Of a DNA stretch of 64,000 bases, positions 47,804-59,424 are shown piece after piece. A program made the translations under genes and the position numbers. Each line of letters opens with the position of its first letter. Positions within the stretch are counted from its first letter, which is position 1. Under the pieces are notes generated by a model. That model was given only the letters and a program-made list of their open reading frames with translations, was not told the origin of the DNA and searched no databases. Origin of the DNA: Saksenaea vasiformis B4078 (lineage: Eukaryota > Mucoromycota > Mucoromycetes > Mucorales > Saksenaeaceae). The stretch lies in assembly GCA_000697055.1 (NCBI GenBank), contig JNDT01002258.1, positions 33,160 through 97,159 on the forward strand, in the 5' to 3' direction.

Positions 47804-48163
47804 TTAGAGGGAGAATAATTTCAAATGGGTAGTAGGAGGAGTCTTGTTATTGCGGAAGAATCGGAATGACATTCGTTTGAAAAGAAGAGGATTGTTGTTG
47901 TTATTATTATTGGAGGAAGTATATGGTGGTTTTTGCCATGGCTTGAGTGGTGGTGTTCTTGTTGAAGTAAACAAATCGGGATGGTCTTTTTCTTCATCAT
48001 GACAGACCAGCGGATCAAAGATACATTCAAAAGAATCTTCTAATTGATCTCGTTCATAGTATTGGATAGTAGGTGGATCTTTACTGATCTTGACTTGTAA
48101 TGATTTTTTGGGGGATTTCTTGTCGTGAATCAAAGCTCGGAAAGGACGCATGAATACAGTCAT
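47804..48163 (-). CDS. Hypothetical 119-aa protein
   Basis: Single-exon ORF with coding-like composition: a basic N-terminal half (KKSPKKSLQVKISKDPP), an acidic middle, an Asn run (from AAT/ATT repeats) and a basic tail. No motif or signal peptide. It sits between CHS7 and the SPX-phosphatase gene on the same strand, with its ATG 115 bp downstream of the CHS7 stop, so it could also be a 3' exon or UTR sequence of CHS7. Confidence 0.4.
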   Translation of the reverse strand: MTVFMRPFRALIHDKKSPKKSLQVKISKDPPTIQYYERDQLEDSFECIFDPLVCHDEEKDHPDLFTSTRTPPLKPWQKPPYTSSNNNNNNNPLLFKRMSFRFFRNNKTPPTTHLKLFSL

Positions 48164-48278
48164 TGTTGTGCAAGGGAAAAGAAATGAAAAGAGACAAAAA
48201 AAGGTTTAATCCTTATATACAAAAGATGAGTTTGAACTTTTTTCTTCTTTTTTAGGGTCGTGTGTGAATTCCTTTTCA

Positions 48279-49509
48279 TCAGGTTACAAGCGTGTGGTGA
48301 TGTTTCGAGTCGATTGAAAATTCCAAATCCTCTTTGGTAATAGAATCCCAGTACTTGTAGATCATCATTACCGCTAATAAATTGCACATCGACCCTAAGA
48401 AAAGTCCATCCAAGTAATGCTTCGCCTGTTCACACAGTGCTACAGAAAATATGTACATGATAACTTGTCCCGTCACAAAAAAAAATGTGCCGAAAAGAAT
48501 ATCACCCAATGGCCATCGGTCATCCAAAGTACATAGTACCAGTAGAATTTGAGAAAGGGTGTAGATCACGAACGATGCGCTGTTCACCACGTAAAAGACG
48601 AGCCACAAGACGATCGGGCTTGTATAGTTGAATGGTCCGATATTGTAAAATGTGGCTACTGCAATAAATCCCACTACGACAAACACAGCAAACGAACTGA
48701 TCCGAATCGACTAAAATAATAAAAGCACATGTCAAGCCACTAGTACACCCTGTTTTTGCTCACGATCGGGTGATTTTTTTTGTGATACCCTTACCCATAA
48801 ACTAATTGGTGTTCCGTCTTCAGCAAACTGAAACCCGACAAATCCATTCAATAAAAGACACCAGAAGGTAGCACTAATCAGTCCCAAGTGTGCTGCCGTA
48901 AATACCTGTAATAACAATAATGCATATAAAAAAAAAAGGTCGGTATCTGCTTTATTAAAACAATCCCCAAGGTATTGATGAGACGGAAGAAGAAGAAAAA
49001 CTACTCACTGGATAGAGAATGGATGCAGTCGGAATGATATTGGTGACCAATAGGATCTCAAATAGTACGGTAATCAGGTAATGCTGGAAAAACATGGTGA
49101 TTTCTTTTCGACCTAACCCGTTTTTTTCCCCCCTTGACCATTAGAACAAAGAGAAAAAAAGAAATTCTTCCTATTTTCCTTTTCTTTTTTTTTCTTTTTT
49201 ACCTACGGCTGTATATTTCGTCTTTACGTGATAGAGCATAATACTTGTCATAAAGATAGCTACCAACCCCATAATCAGGGTGGCTTAAAAACTTCCCTTT
49301 TAACTCATTCACCCAAATCATAATAATAATAGTAATAGGACTAGCTTACCTGGTTGAAACACCAGTATCCCAGCTATCTCAACGTTCCGCGCATAACATA
49401 TCGGTTCAACTCCGTCGAATTTCCCAATCAGCGGACAAAGTGACAGTGCGACGGTTTGACAGATGCCATCAAATTTAAAAGCCTGAAATTTGAATGGAAT
49501 ATGTACCAT
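48279..49509 (-). CDS. CHS7: Chitin synthase export chaperone
   Basis: ER membrane chaperone needed for exit of chitin synthase (Chs3 type). Exons 49509-49350, 49283-49203, 49112-49009, 48905-48795 and 48710-48279 give 295 aa with about seven membrane segments. Family signatures are [47 protein letters not shown] followed by [28 protein letters not shown] and the C-terminal [15 protein letters not shown]. The start is the ATG before [15 protein letters not shown]. Another in-frame ATG 45 nt upstream (49554) is possible, as is a short 5' intron ending in TTGTCTTAG. Chitin deacetylase lies 6 kb away. Confidence 0.93.
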
Positions 49510-49672
49510 CACCCTAAGACAAGAACAATAAAAGAGCCATTTTAACCCGCACATCTCACTTTTTGCAAAGAATCTATTTCAAACTTGTCTGGCCCTTTTG
49601 GTAGTGCAATCAGGCCATTGTTGATTTTTTAGGTTTCACATCCCGCCCGCAAGATGACGCATGAAAACTCCC

Positions 49673-49680
49673 TTATAAAA
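49673..49680 (+). promoter_or_regulatory. TATA box of the UspA-type gene
   Basis: TTATAAAA lies 63 bp upstream of the ATG at 49743. It is the only good TATA match in the 230-bp divergent interval shared with CHS7. Confidence 0.55.
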
Positions 49681-49742
49681 AGCCGCTTGCATTGTTTTAA
49701 TGCAAAAGCAGTTTTCTTTTATCTCTCACTCCATTTTATATT

Positions 49743-50270
49743 ATGGCAACAACAACTTTATCTATTACTGAAAAACGACGAGTGGCGTTAGCCTATGACG
49801 GAAGCGAAGATGCTGCCAAGCTTTTCCAATGGTCTATCAAAAACATTATCAATCCTAATACAGACCATTTGATTCTCCTGTCAGCAGTGACACATCATGA
49901 CAAGATCACACCTGTACATCCACGGACCGATAATGAAAAGTCCCTGCCCATGCTATCTACCACCCTGACCAGGGTCGATGAAGCGATCGAGGAATCTTCA
50001 AGTCATCCTGAAGGAAAGACCGTCAAGGAACGTCTTGAGGACATGTCAACACATCTACGCACACTTCATATTTCCAGTGAAGAACATATACTCTTTGGTG
50101 AACCAAAAACAATGATTCCCCGCTTTACACAACAACACCCCGTGGATTTACTGATTGTCGGTTCCCGAGGTTTGGGTGCAGTCAAGAGCGTCTTCCTCGG
50201 ATCCGTCTCTGATCGTTGTATTCATGAATGTCCCTGTCCTGTTCTTGTTGTTCGTAATACTACCATTTAA
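49743..50270 (+). CDS. Universal stress protein A family protein
   Basis: Intronless, 175 aa, one UspA domain. The N-terminal strand VALAYDGSEDAAKLFQW and the C-terminal ATP-binding loop GSRGLGAVKSVFLGSVSDR (G-2x-G-9x-G-S) are intact, followed by CPVLVVRN. ATP-binding UspA proteins occur in many fungi, but their targets are mostly unknown. The gene is read divergently from CHS7. Confidence 0.92.
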   Translation: MATTTLSITEKRRVALAYDGSEDAAKLFQWSIKNIINPNTDHLILLSAVTHHDKITPVHPRTDNEKSLPMLSTTLTRVDEAIEESSSHPEGKTVKERLEDMSTHLRTLHISSEEHILFGEPKTMIPRFTQQHPVDLLIVGSRGLGAVKSVFLGSVSDRCIHECPCPVLVVRNTTI

Positions 50271-50553
50271 TAAATATAAAATTATGCATTTGTAACCAAG
50301 TAAAAGAAAAATCCCTTAAATGATGGAAGGTTTTTGATCAGATGTTTTTTTTTTTCTTTTTCTGTTGGAGCGGGTCAGATCGGGAAGAGGTGACTCTCCA
50401 TCCGGGGTCCCCATTTCCTGATCTTCGGGAAACCTTACATGCCAAATGACGTTGTTAAAGCGTTACTGTTTATATTGAATCCAGTTCCCCGACTCTTTCT
50501 AGGGAAATGCAGTATTTACACAAAAAAAAAAGGAAGTTAAACATTCTATAGCT

Positions 50554-51934
50554 CTATCGTTTCATTTTAGCTAGTGTCTTGAGTTTACGAAGGGAAACAG
50601 CAAAAACACCCAGACCCGATGCCAGTGCAAGGCCAGAGACAAGTCCGAACGCAAACGGATCATCTTCGAAATAATTTTTCAAATTCATACCGAACAACGC
50701 ACCGTAACCACTGACAATCGTGGCTGAAAGTGTGATGATGGTCAATCGGATATCGTACCACATAAGCGAATTTCGAGAAACATCCAGAATAATTTGGACA
50801 ATCTCTTCTGTAGATCGCATATGGGATCGCATGGTGGACGCCTTGGCTGCAATTTCTTCCGTTTGCTTATAATAAGCTTCCAGTAATAACTCCACCTCTT
50901 CGTGGTCAGAAGGCGCACGAGGTTTACCCGCCTTTTTGGCAGTCAAGTACATCGCCGCCAGATCCTCGTCTATAAAGAAGGAAAAGAAGAAGAAGAAGAA
51001 GAACTCCCTTTTTCAGTGATCAACCTGCACGGCAAAAAGAAACGAAGCAAATTGATTTACCATGATCCAACACTTCATCAATGGCATCACGAATAGATAA
51101 AGCATCCTGTTCAAATTTAGACAATTTTTTCGAGTATTGCAGAAGATCCCTTAGACGATCGCTGTTCATCGATTCCTCGATATCTGCAAGATCTTCCAAA
51201 TCCCCAAGTAATTTGTAAACAGGTCCTTCGAGTACCTCCAATTCGGTTTGCAGGGACGACGTGATCGAAATCAGAATCGCTTCGAGTGCTCTGCAACGCG
51301 ATCAGTCAATCAACGATAGATTCCGGTCTGGTTGAACTTGCCTGAATTCAAAAGGCAGACCGTCTTTCTGCGAGCGTAATCTCTCCTGCAGGTCGTAGAT
51401 AAAAATACTCTGGTTATAACTGTCCGACGAACCGAAGGTATCAAAAAGCACAACCAAGTCGCTCTTTAGTAAGGCTTTCAAATGGGCCATGTTGACCAAA
51501 ATCGCTTCCGAACGAACAAGAATCGTCGGCTTTTGATAAAATGAGTTGGTGTCTATTGTACGAAGATCGCGCGGAAGAAGTGAATGCTGTTGACAGAAAT
51601 CTGACTTTAGAAACTCTCCCGCAGTCGTTTTGACATGCCCATTGTGATCAAATTCCGTGCCTAAGCAAAAAAGAACAAAAAATAAAATAAAATAAATGGA
51701 TTGTGTTAATCCCGATGCGAATAGCTCGTCCGATAACGTACATCGTAGCTTCAGCTCTGCCACTTTCGATGGAAGGGACAAAACGCGGCGCGGTACTGCC
51801 GGAGCGATAGCGAAACGTCGTTGCCAAAGATTGGGTATCATGCTGCTACGGTTATGCCTTGTGCCTCTCGCCGAGGCATGTAAGAGTGACCTGTGGCATT
51901 GACAAACTGCTGACTTGAGACATAGGGTCCACAT
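50554..51934 (-). CDS. Mitochondrial Mg2+ channel, Mrs2/CorA family
   Basis: Exons 51934-51742, 51660-51342, 51290-51061 and 50969-50554 give 385 aa. The N-terminal ~65 residues are Arg/Ser/Leu-rich without acidic residues, a mitochondrial presequence. Family hallmarks are HSLLPRDLRTID, STEEIVQIILDVSRNSLM, the first membrane helix ending in YGALFGMNLKNYFED (the GMN selectivity motif) and a second helix (LVSGLALASGLGVFAVSL), with a basic tail. The intron after 51342 starts with GC. It could be Mrs2 or its paralogue Mfm1/Lpe10. Confidence 0.9.
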
Positions 51935-52150
51935 GCAGTTGAAAGAGAAGAAAAAAAAGAGGAACCCTGGAGAAAATTGATGGTTACACGAAGGTGCCAG
52001 AAAAAGAAGTAACAACGTCACAGCATTCTGTGCACCAACTTTTGTGCGTGTAACCTGTACTCTTTTAAGCGACAATATGAGATCAGTCTCGGTGTCCTTA
52101 TGCGACAAGTGCATCATCATCCTTAATAGCAAACCAGTAATCATTTACAT

Positions 52151-53747
52151 TTAGAGTTGGTAAATAAAATTTGGATCCTGTGCATCTGTGAGGTTCTCTC
52201 TGACATCTGTCACTGTAGCGAAACGCTGCGTCAGCCGTTTTCGGTTCACTAATGCCATTTTTCGTCGTGCGATCAGAAAAAGCGCACACACTAGCGTCTG
52301 TATACCAATGTATATTACAAGCTTCGTCACGTTTGACACAGCAAGCTCCGTCGTGGCACGAGAATATCCTGCAATGGCACCCAGTCTATTGAATGTAATC
52401 CAAATTTCAAAATAGAATACCCTCTTAGTGTATCCTGATACATTATTCGAAAATAACGTTAGCACATGAATGTATACTATTACATCAATCGAGGAGAGAA
52501 GGTTTCCAATGAGTTTGATCTCCACGACTGGCACAGTCACTGCAAGTACTATGCCAAATGTGCCGACGATTACACTTGCACATACGATATAGATCGTTTG
52601 ATGCCATCGACAACTGATGTAGATAGTTACAAGCGCTAGTATCAATACCGCGACCTCCGAGGCAATACCAATTCCAGTAAACTTGCGTACCTGGACCGTA
52701 CTAAGTATATGGAAAGTTGATGATAGGCTTACCGATAACTCAGGTGGTGGCTGCAAAACCGAAGAGACAAGGTGACTTGCGTTTATGTCAACTAGAGTGT
52801 ATAGAAACATTCCAATCGACATAGCCCACAGACGCTCTTCCTTTGATGCCTCTATAATTTGCCTTGTGTCTATCACCTTTGTTCTCACGACGGTATTATC
52901 GCGGATGCGCTCTTCTACCAAGAGTTGGTCCTCTGCGTTGAAGTTCCAACGGCAGGACTGAGGATTGTCGATAAAGAAGAAGAAAGCAAGGACGGCTATG
53001 AAGCATGCAATACCACAGAGTATAAAGGAAACCCTGTTTGCATACACAATGAGAAGGCTACTTGATGCAGAACAATTTACCATCGCCATATATCATATTC
53101 TTTTGCTACTGGGATAGCCGCTGCAATAGAATATCCCACTATATCGCGGACGATCATCGCGAGCATTTCTACACTAAATCGATATGCTTGCTCATTTCGC
53201 CGATAGAATGTTGATATCAGCATCATCGTTGCTATTAACGCATTGCCGTGAATGACCCCAAATAGACATATGAGGATTGCGATTGCCTTGAAGTCTTCTG
53301 AAAGAGTCGTACAGATCGTTATCACACCGCAGAGGATCATATCGATACTAATGGATTTTCCTAGAGGAATACGCTGTATAAAATAATTATTGGGAATCTA
53401 TGAAGCCATTAGTGGCACATTAAGACGTGCACTCTTATAGTCCTGATTTATCTCTTACCTGAGCAGCAATAACTCCGAGTCCCCAGAAGTAATAGATCGT
53501 TTCAATAGGAGAATCGCTCAGAGCTGAACCACTTTGCTTGAAGTCATACGCGATCGTGAAGATCAAAGACAAGCAGAATTTCTAGTAAACTGAGATTATT
53601 TCACTCCTCATCTTAGTAAACACGTACGAACGTAAGAAGTATGATGAATGTGAATAGCAGGACGTTCATGTCAAATCTTCGCACTAATACTCGCTCCTCA
53701 GGAGATTTGACATACGCTTCTTCAGGATTTTGAACCAAGTCGCTCAT
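52151..53747 (-). CDS. MFS permease, allantoate/Dal5-like
   Basis: Exons 53747-53628, 53581-53459, 53373-53081 and 53033-52151 give about 472 aa. The N-terminus (EERVLVRRFDMNVLLF) is the usual pre-TM1 motif of the anion:cation symporter branch, and FIDNPQSCRWNFNAEDQLLVE matches the cytoplasmic loop of Dal5/Tna1-type carriers. About 10-12 hydrophobic segments are visible. The expected TM2-3 motif (GYxxxQxPxN) is replaced by VIAAQRIPLGKSISID, and the second half is divergent. A 32-nt GTAAG...TTAG stretch near 52725 is read through. If it is an intron, the frame would change. The substrate is not predictable. Confidence 0.7.
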
Positions 53748-54779
53748 TCTAAAACCCAAACAAGCTTACAATTAAAAATGAAAGCGAAAAATGTCACTGG
53801 AGCTTCGATGCATACGACATTGCATGAGAAGAAATGGAGAAAATACCAAATTTCGGTGCTAACGTATTTTTGAAGCTTCCCTATGCTGAGAAAGAAGGAA
53901 TGCCAACTTATAACCGGCCATGCCTATAATATGCATAGCATGTGTCTACAACATGTCATATGAGTAACAATAGCAAATGAAAATGATAAACAATGGGCTC
54001 CGATATGACTGTGCCAACTGACAGGATACTTTCTTTGCTTTGTATAGAAATGATCATGTAGCGGTAAACGTGACGCATAGAGAAAAGCAGCTGCCGTCAA
54101 ATCCCATGGGAAATCGGGTTTCTGTAGGTATCGCTAGTTCCAAAATATCTCCATTTTGGGGCACTGGCTTCTGTAGAGACCCGAAAGGCGATATTAGGTC
54201 CCGAAGATTACTTCTAGTATCTAATAGTCTGAATCTGTACGACATAGCATATCTTACTTTCTACCTTTTCCGCCTATTAACTAACATATAATATTATCAT
54301 TTCAAAGAGATACGCGATAGAGCTCCAAACTTTTATTAGTTTTGCTGCGGGACCGGGAGGATCCGAGTGCTTAGCTGAGCACTAAATCGTTTTCTGTATG
54401 TTTCCCTTGGAAACAGAAGGGGTCAATTTCAATTACATAGGTTTCACGTTTGTTGTTGACCCGACTACAGCAAGTTGTAAGTGTTTAAACGTAGTTTTCT
54501 TTGCTTTCTCCCTTCTTGCCCAAAGATAAAAAGGAATCGGTTTTCTGAAATGCAAACAAAATGTGGTCATAGTGTCTCAGCAATCTACTCTAGCAGCTTG
54601 TACACTACCCCCGAAAAAGTATCCCGATTAAATTTCCACTCTTATCAATGCAAGTAACTCAGACCCAGAAACTTAACTTGCAAGAAAGTATGAGAAAACA
54701 CGTAAAAGAGCAATGAAGACCCTTTGGAAGATGTAGAGGACACCAAAGAATACGTTTACGCTTTTATTTTGATACTTAT
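53748..54779. other. Intergenic, no gene seen
   Basis: AT-rich promoter side of the permease gene, then unremarkable sequence up to the transposase relic. No linked coding blocks on either strand. Confidence 0.4.
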
Positions 54780-55850
54780 CTAATAACTTGTGTGTCCTCC
54801 TTTGGCCTTAATGACAGCCTCGATTCTCCGAGGCATGCTCGCCACGAGCACCTCCAACTCTTCAACCGTGATTTTCTGCCATTCTTCGTGTATAATAGCA
54901 ACTAACTACCGTTTGTTGCGAATATGCTATCGACGGCCTCCGATATGCCTTTCGAAAGTATGCTACAGATGCTCAATTGGATTGAGATCAGGGATTTAGG
55001 CAGGCTACTTCATTCCCTGGATGCCATTGTATTCTCTCTACTTTCCAGCTATTTTGCCAGGACGGGAGCTAGCGTTATCTTCCTGTAGAATAAAGCTAGC
55101 ATCCTCTTCTTCTGTTATCTATCTCATCCAGGGAAGGAAGTGGTCGCCTAAGCACTGAATATACTTATTTTGATTGACGGATCCTTCTAAGACGACCAAG
55201 GGTCCACGCCCTCCTGCCCAAAAACAACTCCAAACCATGATAGAACTCACGCAAAACTTCCTTGTCTGTACGATATGACGTTCTTGGTAACGCTCGTTTT
55301 TCATGAGAAGTACGCGGTCCCCAAAGTCGTTGCATCTACGGACCATATAACGAGATTCATCTGACCAGATGACACGACGCCGTTGCTCAACAGTCTAGTG
55401 ACGATGTTCGCGTGCAAACTCGAGGCGACGGCTCTTATGACCTTTTGTCAAGACAGGCTTCTTCGCTGGTACACGATATCTGAAGCCTTCCTCGTGCAAG
55501 TGCTTTCGAATGGTGTCTACGTGCACATTCACACCAGCAGCTGCTAAGGTTCCTTGATGATATGAATATGGCTGCTTTGGTTCACGTCTTACGCTCAAAC
55601 GAAGGGCCTGGACGTCCGTTTGAGTCAATTTCTTAGATCTCCCGCTCCTCTTGGCAGATTCTGTCGTGCCTAATTTCTTCCATCGCTGAATCGTATCACT
55701 GATAGTGAAGATTGGAATGCCCATCTGCTCTGAAATGACTTTGCCAGAAACACCATACACATGTAACGCGAGTTTTGCTCCACGAATAACGTCTGAGGGT
55801 TCTGTACCTTCTCCTGTAGTTCTTTTTTTACAAGGTCGCTTAACGGCGAT
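54780..55850 (-). pseudogene. Decayed Tc1/mariner transposase
   Basis: Reading the minus strand: an HTH region (GVSGKVISEQMGIPIFTISD), a GRSKKLT linker, the catalytic SDES, then WSCFWAGGRGPLVVLEGSVN, EDN and PDLNPIEHL, and finally SMPRRIEAVIKAKGGHTSY (with A for the first S). With the frame kept open, 34 residues separate the second Asp from the Glu, i.e. DD34E as in Tc1. At least six in-frame stops occur (including RH-stop-TVEQ and EHL-stop), and no start is found before a TAG near 55850. Terminal inverted repeats were not found. It cannot be active. Confidence 0.88.
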
Positions 55851-57093
55851 AGTTGACTATGTTTCAGAATCAGCAAAGCACAAGTTAAAGAATGAAACAA
55901 ATCCGGATACTGTTTCGGAGGTAGTGTATAAAGAGTTATCTCGAAGCCGCAAAACTGAAGAATTGGACCCTGAGTCGAGCTGTGCAGCAAAGCAGACCGA
56001 TGAAGTCTTTCACATCCTTCCTTACAAACCTCCGTGGCTGTGCTGATACGTCCATGAGCCAATACACTAAAACCAAGGTTACGTGTGTAGGATGCGGAGG
56101 ACAGTACCTTCGACAGGCACAAGCAATACCTGTATGAATATCGCCACATATTACCAGTTATGGACGGTTAGAGTAATATTAATTAGCAAACTCCTTCCCG
56201 AGAGTTAGTACATAATTTGAAGGGTGTCAGCTTCCAGTGAGATTTTTGGGAGAACTTCGAATTGTCCTTTCAGCGCTTCATAAATGGGGAGCCCACTGCT
56301 GAAGAATAGCGGTCTAGAGCTGAAGATCCTGGCGCGCTGTCTGACCGTAGTGATCAGTTCACATTGCCATGCGTGTCTGAGGCATGAGGAACTGGCACAG
56401 AACCACTTCAGACTTCCTTAATTCCAGTAGTTCCTACCACACCTAATTTAGCCAGAACGTCCGGTTTGAAGCTATTTCAACTTGCAAAGAAGCATTACGT
56501 ATCATGACGATTTTATAAGGAACAGTTTAAGGTGGTCAATGAATGGAATGAGCAGCAGAGACTCCCGCGATGCTTTACCACTCCTGTGCATCAGACGAGT
56601 TGCTCCGTAGGTATCCCGTAAAAAATACGACATATCATACTTGTAAAATATACACAGTGAAAGATAGAACTGAGTTTTTGCTGTTACTGCAATGAACGTC
56701 GATACACTCAACATAACGGTATGGCGCTTCAGAGTCCTGCTACAAAACCTAACTCACTTTAATAGGAGAAAAGAAATCTCATGCTGTTGTAAACCGGTTA
56801 GCTCCCACCCAACGACTTGGTGTGATGTTCTCGGATGCTCATACGCGAGCATCTCCGGAATATTGCCTTAGAAGAGATTCAATGCCTAATAGTACGTATG
56901 GGGACATCTTTGGGGGTAGCTCGTACAAGAACCTAACGAACGCAAGTGGAATATTGCATTGCTTTTTTTCATCGACAGATTCCAACTTCTGAGAGAGGTG
57001 ACTCAATCTATGAGCATCATTCACTTGCTTGTTTTGAAATTCTTACCTGAGACCATGTAAACTGCATCATTCGTCGAAAAGAGACCGAAGGAC
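55851..57093. other. Intergenic, no gene seen
   Basis: Flank of the transposon relic, then AT-rich sequence. Open frames at 55670-56149 (minus) and 55705-56046 (plus) overlap the transposase N-terminus and run into non-coding sequence. Neither is credible. Confidence 0.35.
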
Positions 57094-57330
57094 TTGATCA
57101 GCTTTGCTGAACCTATGCTCTCTAAGATAAAGACCATGCAGTCTGCCGGGCTATATGTGAAGCATGGATACAAGACATACAGCTCGAAAGTGCATCTCTT
57201 ATTCGCAACCAGAGATATTTCCAGTATGGCAGAGCTGATGAACCATCAGGGATGTGGGTATTCATACGGATGTCGAATATGCTTAATAAGGGTCCGGCAG
57301 TACGAGATATCAAGAGAAAAAACAATGCAG
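57094..57330 (+). pseudogene. Transposase relic, Tnp2-like (tentative)
   Basis: An open stretch reads SKVHLLFATRDISSMAELMN followed by a C-x-C-rich segment (HQGCGYSYGCRICLIRV). The pattern resembles the domain of CACTA/Tnp2-type transposases in which a host-restricting Cys motif (YGCRxC) follows ...LL..gDI..va.L..H.G. Upstream codons are open for a few residues and then hit stops. Downstream the frame runs into T-rich non-coding DNA. Family assignment is from motif memory only. Confidence 0.35.
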
Positions 57331-57996
57331 ACGACGAACGCGACAATGGCAATGCTGGCAACGGTACTGAATTCTAAATCAATTCTATTTTTTTTCTCTG
57401 AAGTTCTTTATTTCTTTATATTCATTCTATTTTATCAATATTTGTATTCCTTCCACTGCAACTAGGTGCCGAAAAGAAGCAATCACGGCCTTTCAAAGGC
57501 TAGAGGTAGGATGGTGGGAGAAAAGTCTCTCCTACCCCAAATCTGAGAATAACAAATCAATCAGGCAACGACTTTGTGGAAATGAATGCTTGCAATTAAA
57601 GTACGCGGTGAGGTTTTTCAAAGAATTTACCAAGGTGCTATTTCATATTAACAACGAAATGAACGCATAAAGCGCTATCGGCATTTGAAACATGTATTTG
57701 CCCTAACACTTCCCTTGGAGACATAGGGAAAAAAGGGAAAGAGGAGATACCATCAGCTACGGTAGCTGCAAAGCGTGTACAGCAGAGCTACTTCCAATGG
57801 GTATCTCCAGTATTTCCTTCATTAGGGATATCTCTACAGTGACGGCACTCGGTAACGTTGAGGGGAGAGTGAATCCCATATCTTAACGCAGTCACATCAC
57901 TGAAGAAGTCTGAGTTGTTGGCTCCACGATTGTGAAGCTCTACTGCAGTGAGTCACCTTTCCAGCTTTTTTTTCACCTCTTACCGCTGTTAGCGAT

Positions 57997-59424
57997 ATGT
58001 CGATCGACGAGGAGCATAATTTTGGCGATCTTTTTGGCTCTGATGATGAAGCCTCTGATATTGACGATGCCGGATCGTTAGCCTCTAATCAGGATGCTGC
58101 TGAAGAGAGTCTCCCAGCAGCTTTACCAACAGAATCGGAAGCAGATATTGACATGAGCCAGGGCAAACGACGGCAGTTAAAAAGAGCATCGAGGTAATAC
58201 CGCGGAGAGAGCGGATGCGCCCCAAAAGCGAGCTTTGCCCATTGAAAAACATTATAGCTTCTCTCGTGACGATGAAGAACGATCGGCAAGTCCTGAAGCT
58301 GAAGAAGAGCAGTTTTCTGATGAGGAAAACACGTACGGCAACGAGTTGGATGACAAACAACGAATTGAAATAGCACTTGATATGCCTACTTTACCACTGC
58401 CAACGAGTGACGACGATAAAGTATATCATGTTACACTCTATCTCCTCACTCACCGCGCCTGTGTAGTACTATTTGGCAAAACTACCTCGATTTCTCGATA
58501 TCGACATGAAACCTTTTGATCCCGCAGAGTTTGAAATTCCATTAGATGAAGATTTGACAGAGTCTCAGAAACGAGAGCTGATCCGACAACAAGTGCAGAG
58601 CACGATTCGATGGCGACGCGGCATGAATGGCCATGCAGTAAGGCGTTTGACGATGTTCAGAATAACAGATACTAAAGTAGACTTAGGCGATCGAGTCAAA
58701 TTCTCATATTGTTGAGTGGGAAGACGGAACAATGTCATTGATGATTGGAAACGAGTATTTTGATATCAGCCGGAAACCAATGACAGCCGAAGAACATGTC
58801 TTTTTGTTAGCACATCAAACGACTTCTGGTGTTCTTGAAAGTCATGTCCAATTTACAGACCATATGACATTCCGACCTAGCGATTTGAAAAGTGAGACTC
58901 ATCGTCATTTGACGGCGCAAATCGCAGATAAACATGTCCGAAAGATCAAGACAAAGATGTTCTACACAGAAAAAGATCCAGAAAAAGTCAAACAGGAGCT
59001 GGAATTATTAGAAAGTGAACGGTTACGAGCACAAAAGAAATTGGAGAACCAACGAAGGAAAGCTGAGGAACGCATGATGGGCATTGACAGCCGGTCAACG
59101 CGGCGAGAATATGATTACGAAGATGATGTAACCGATTATGAACCTAGACGACGACAGGATGCATACGAAGAAGATTTTGTTGTTAATGACGAGGACTACG
59201 ATGAAGAGGAAGAACGAGAGAGAGAAGAACGGCTAGCACGGGCGAAGGGCAGCAGATCAGACTATAGAAGCAGTCGATATGATGAAGAGGAAGAAGAGGA
59301 AGAGGAAGAAGAAGAGAATGAAGAAGCGGAGGAGGAAGAAGAAGAAGAAGAAGAAGAAGAGGTGGTTGTCCGACGACAGAAACGTAGAAGACTTTTGAGC
59401 GACGAAGAAGACGAGGATGAATAA
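57997..59424 (+). CDS. LEO1: LEO1, Paf1 complex subunit (apparent frameshift)
   Basis: Paf1C travels with RNA polymerase II. Leo1 with Paf1 binds histone and RNA. Exons 57997-58420, 58467-58637 and 58687-59424. The core is AKLPRFLDIDMKPFDPAEFE, STIRWRRG, then SNSHIVEWEDGTMSLMIGNE and LLAHQTTSGVLESH, which is typical Leo1. Both ends are acidic, and the C-terminus has a run of about 40 Glu/Asp residues. The first exon is 424 nt: the frame from the ATG meets TAA at 58195, but dropping one base in the A5 run at 58179-58183 restores a single 443-aa frame. This may be a sequencing error or a true lesion. Confidence 0.87.

Noticed and set aside
51302..52144. A single 280-aa start-to-stop ORF for the Mrs2-type gene
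   Set aside because: It reads through an intron (51741-51661) and adds hydrophobic upstream sequence. The spliced model from 51934 gives a proper presequence and core.
55670..56149. Minus-strand ORF of 159 codons
   Set aside because: It overlaps the transposase N-terminus in another frame and has no motif.
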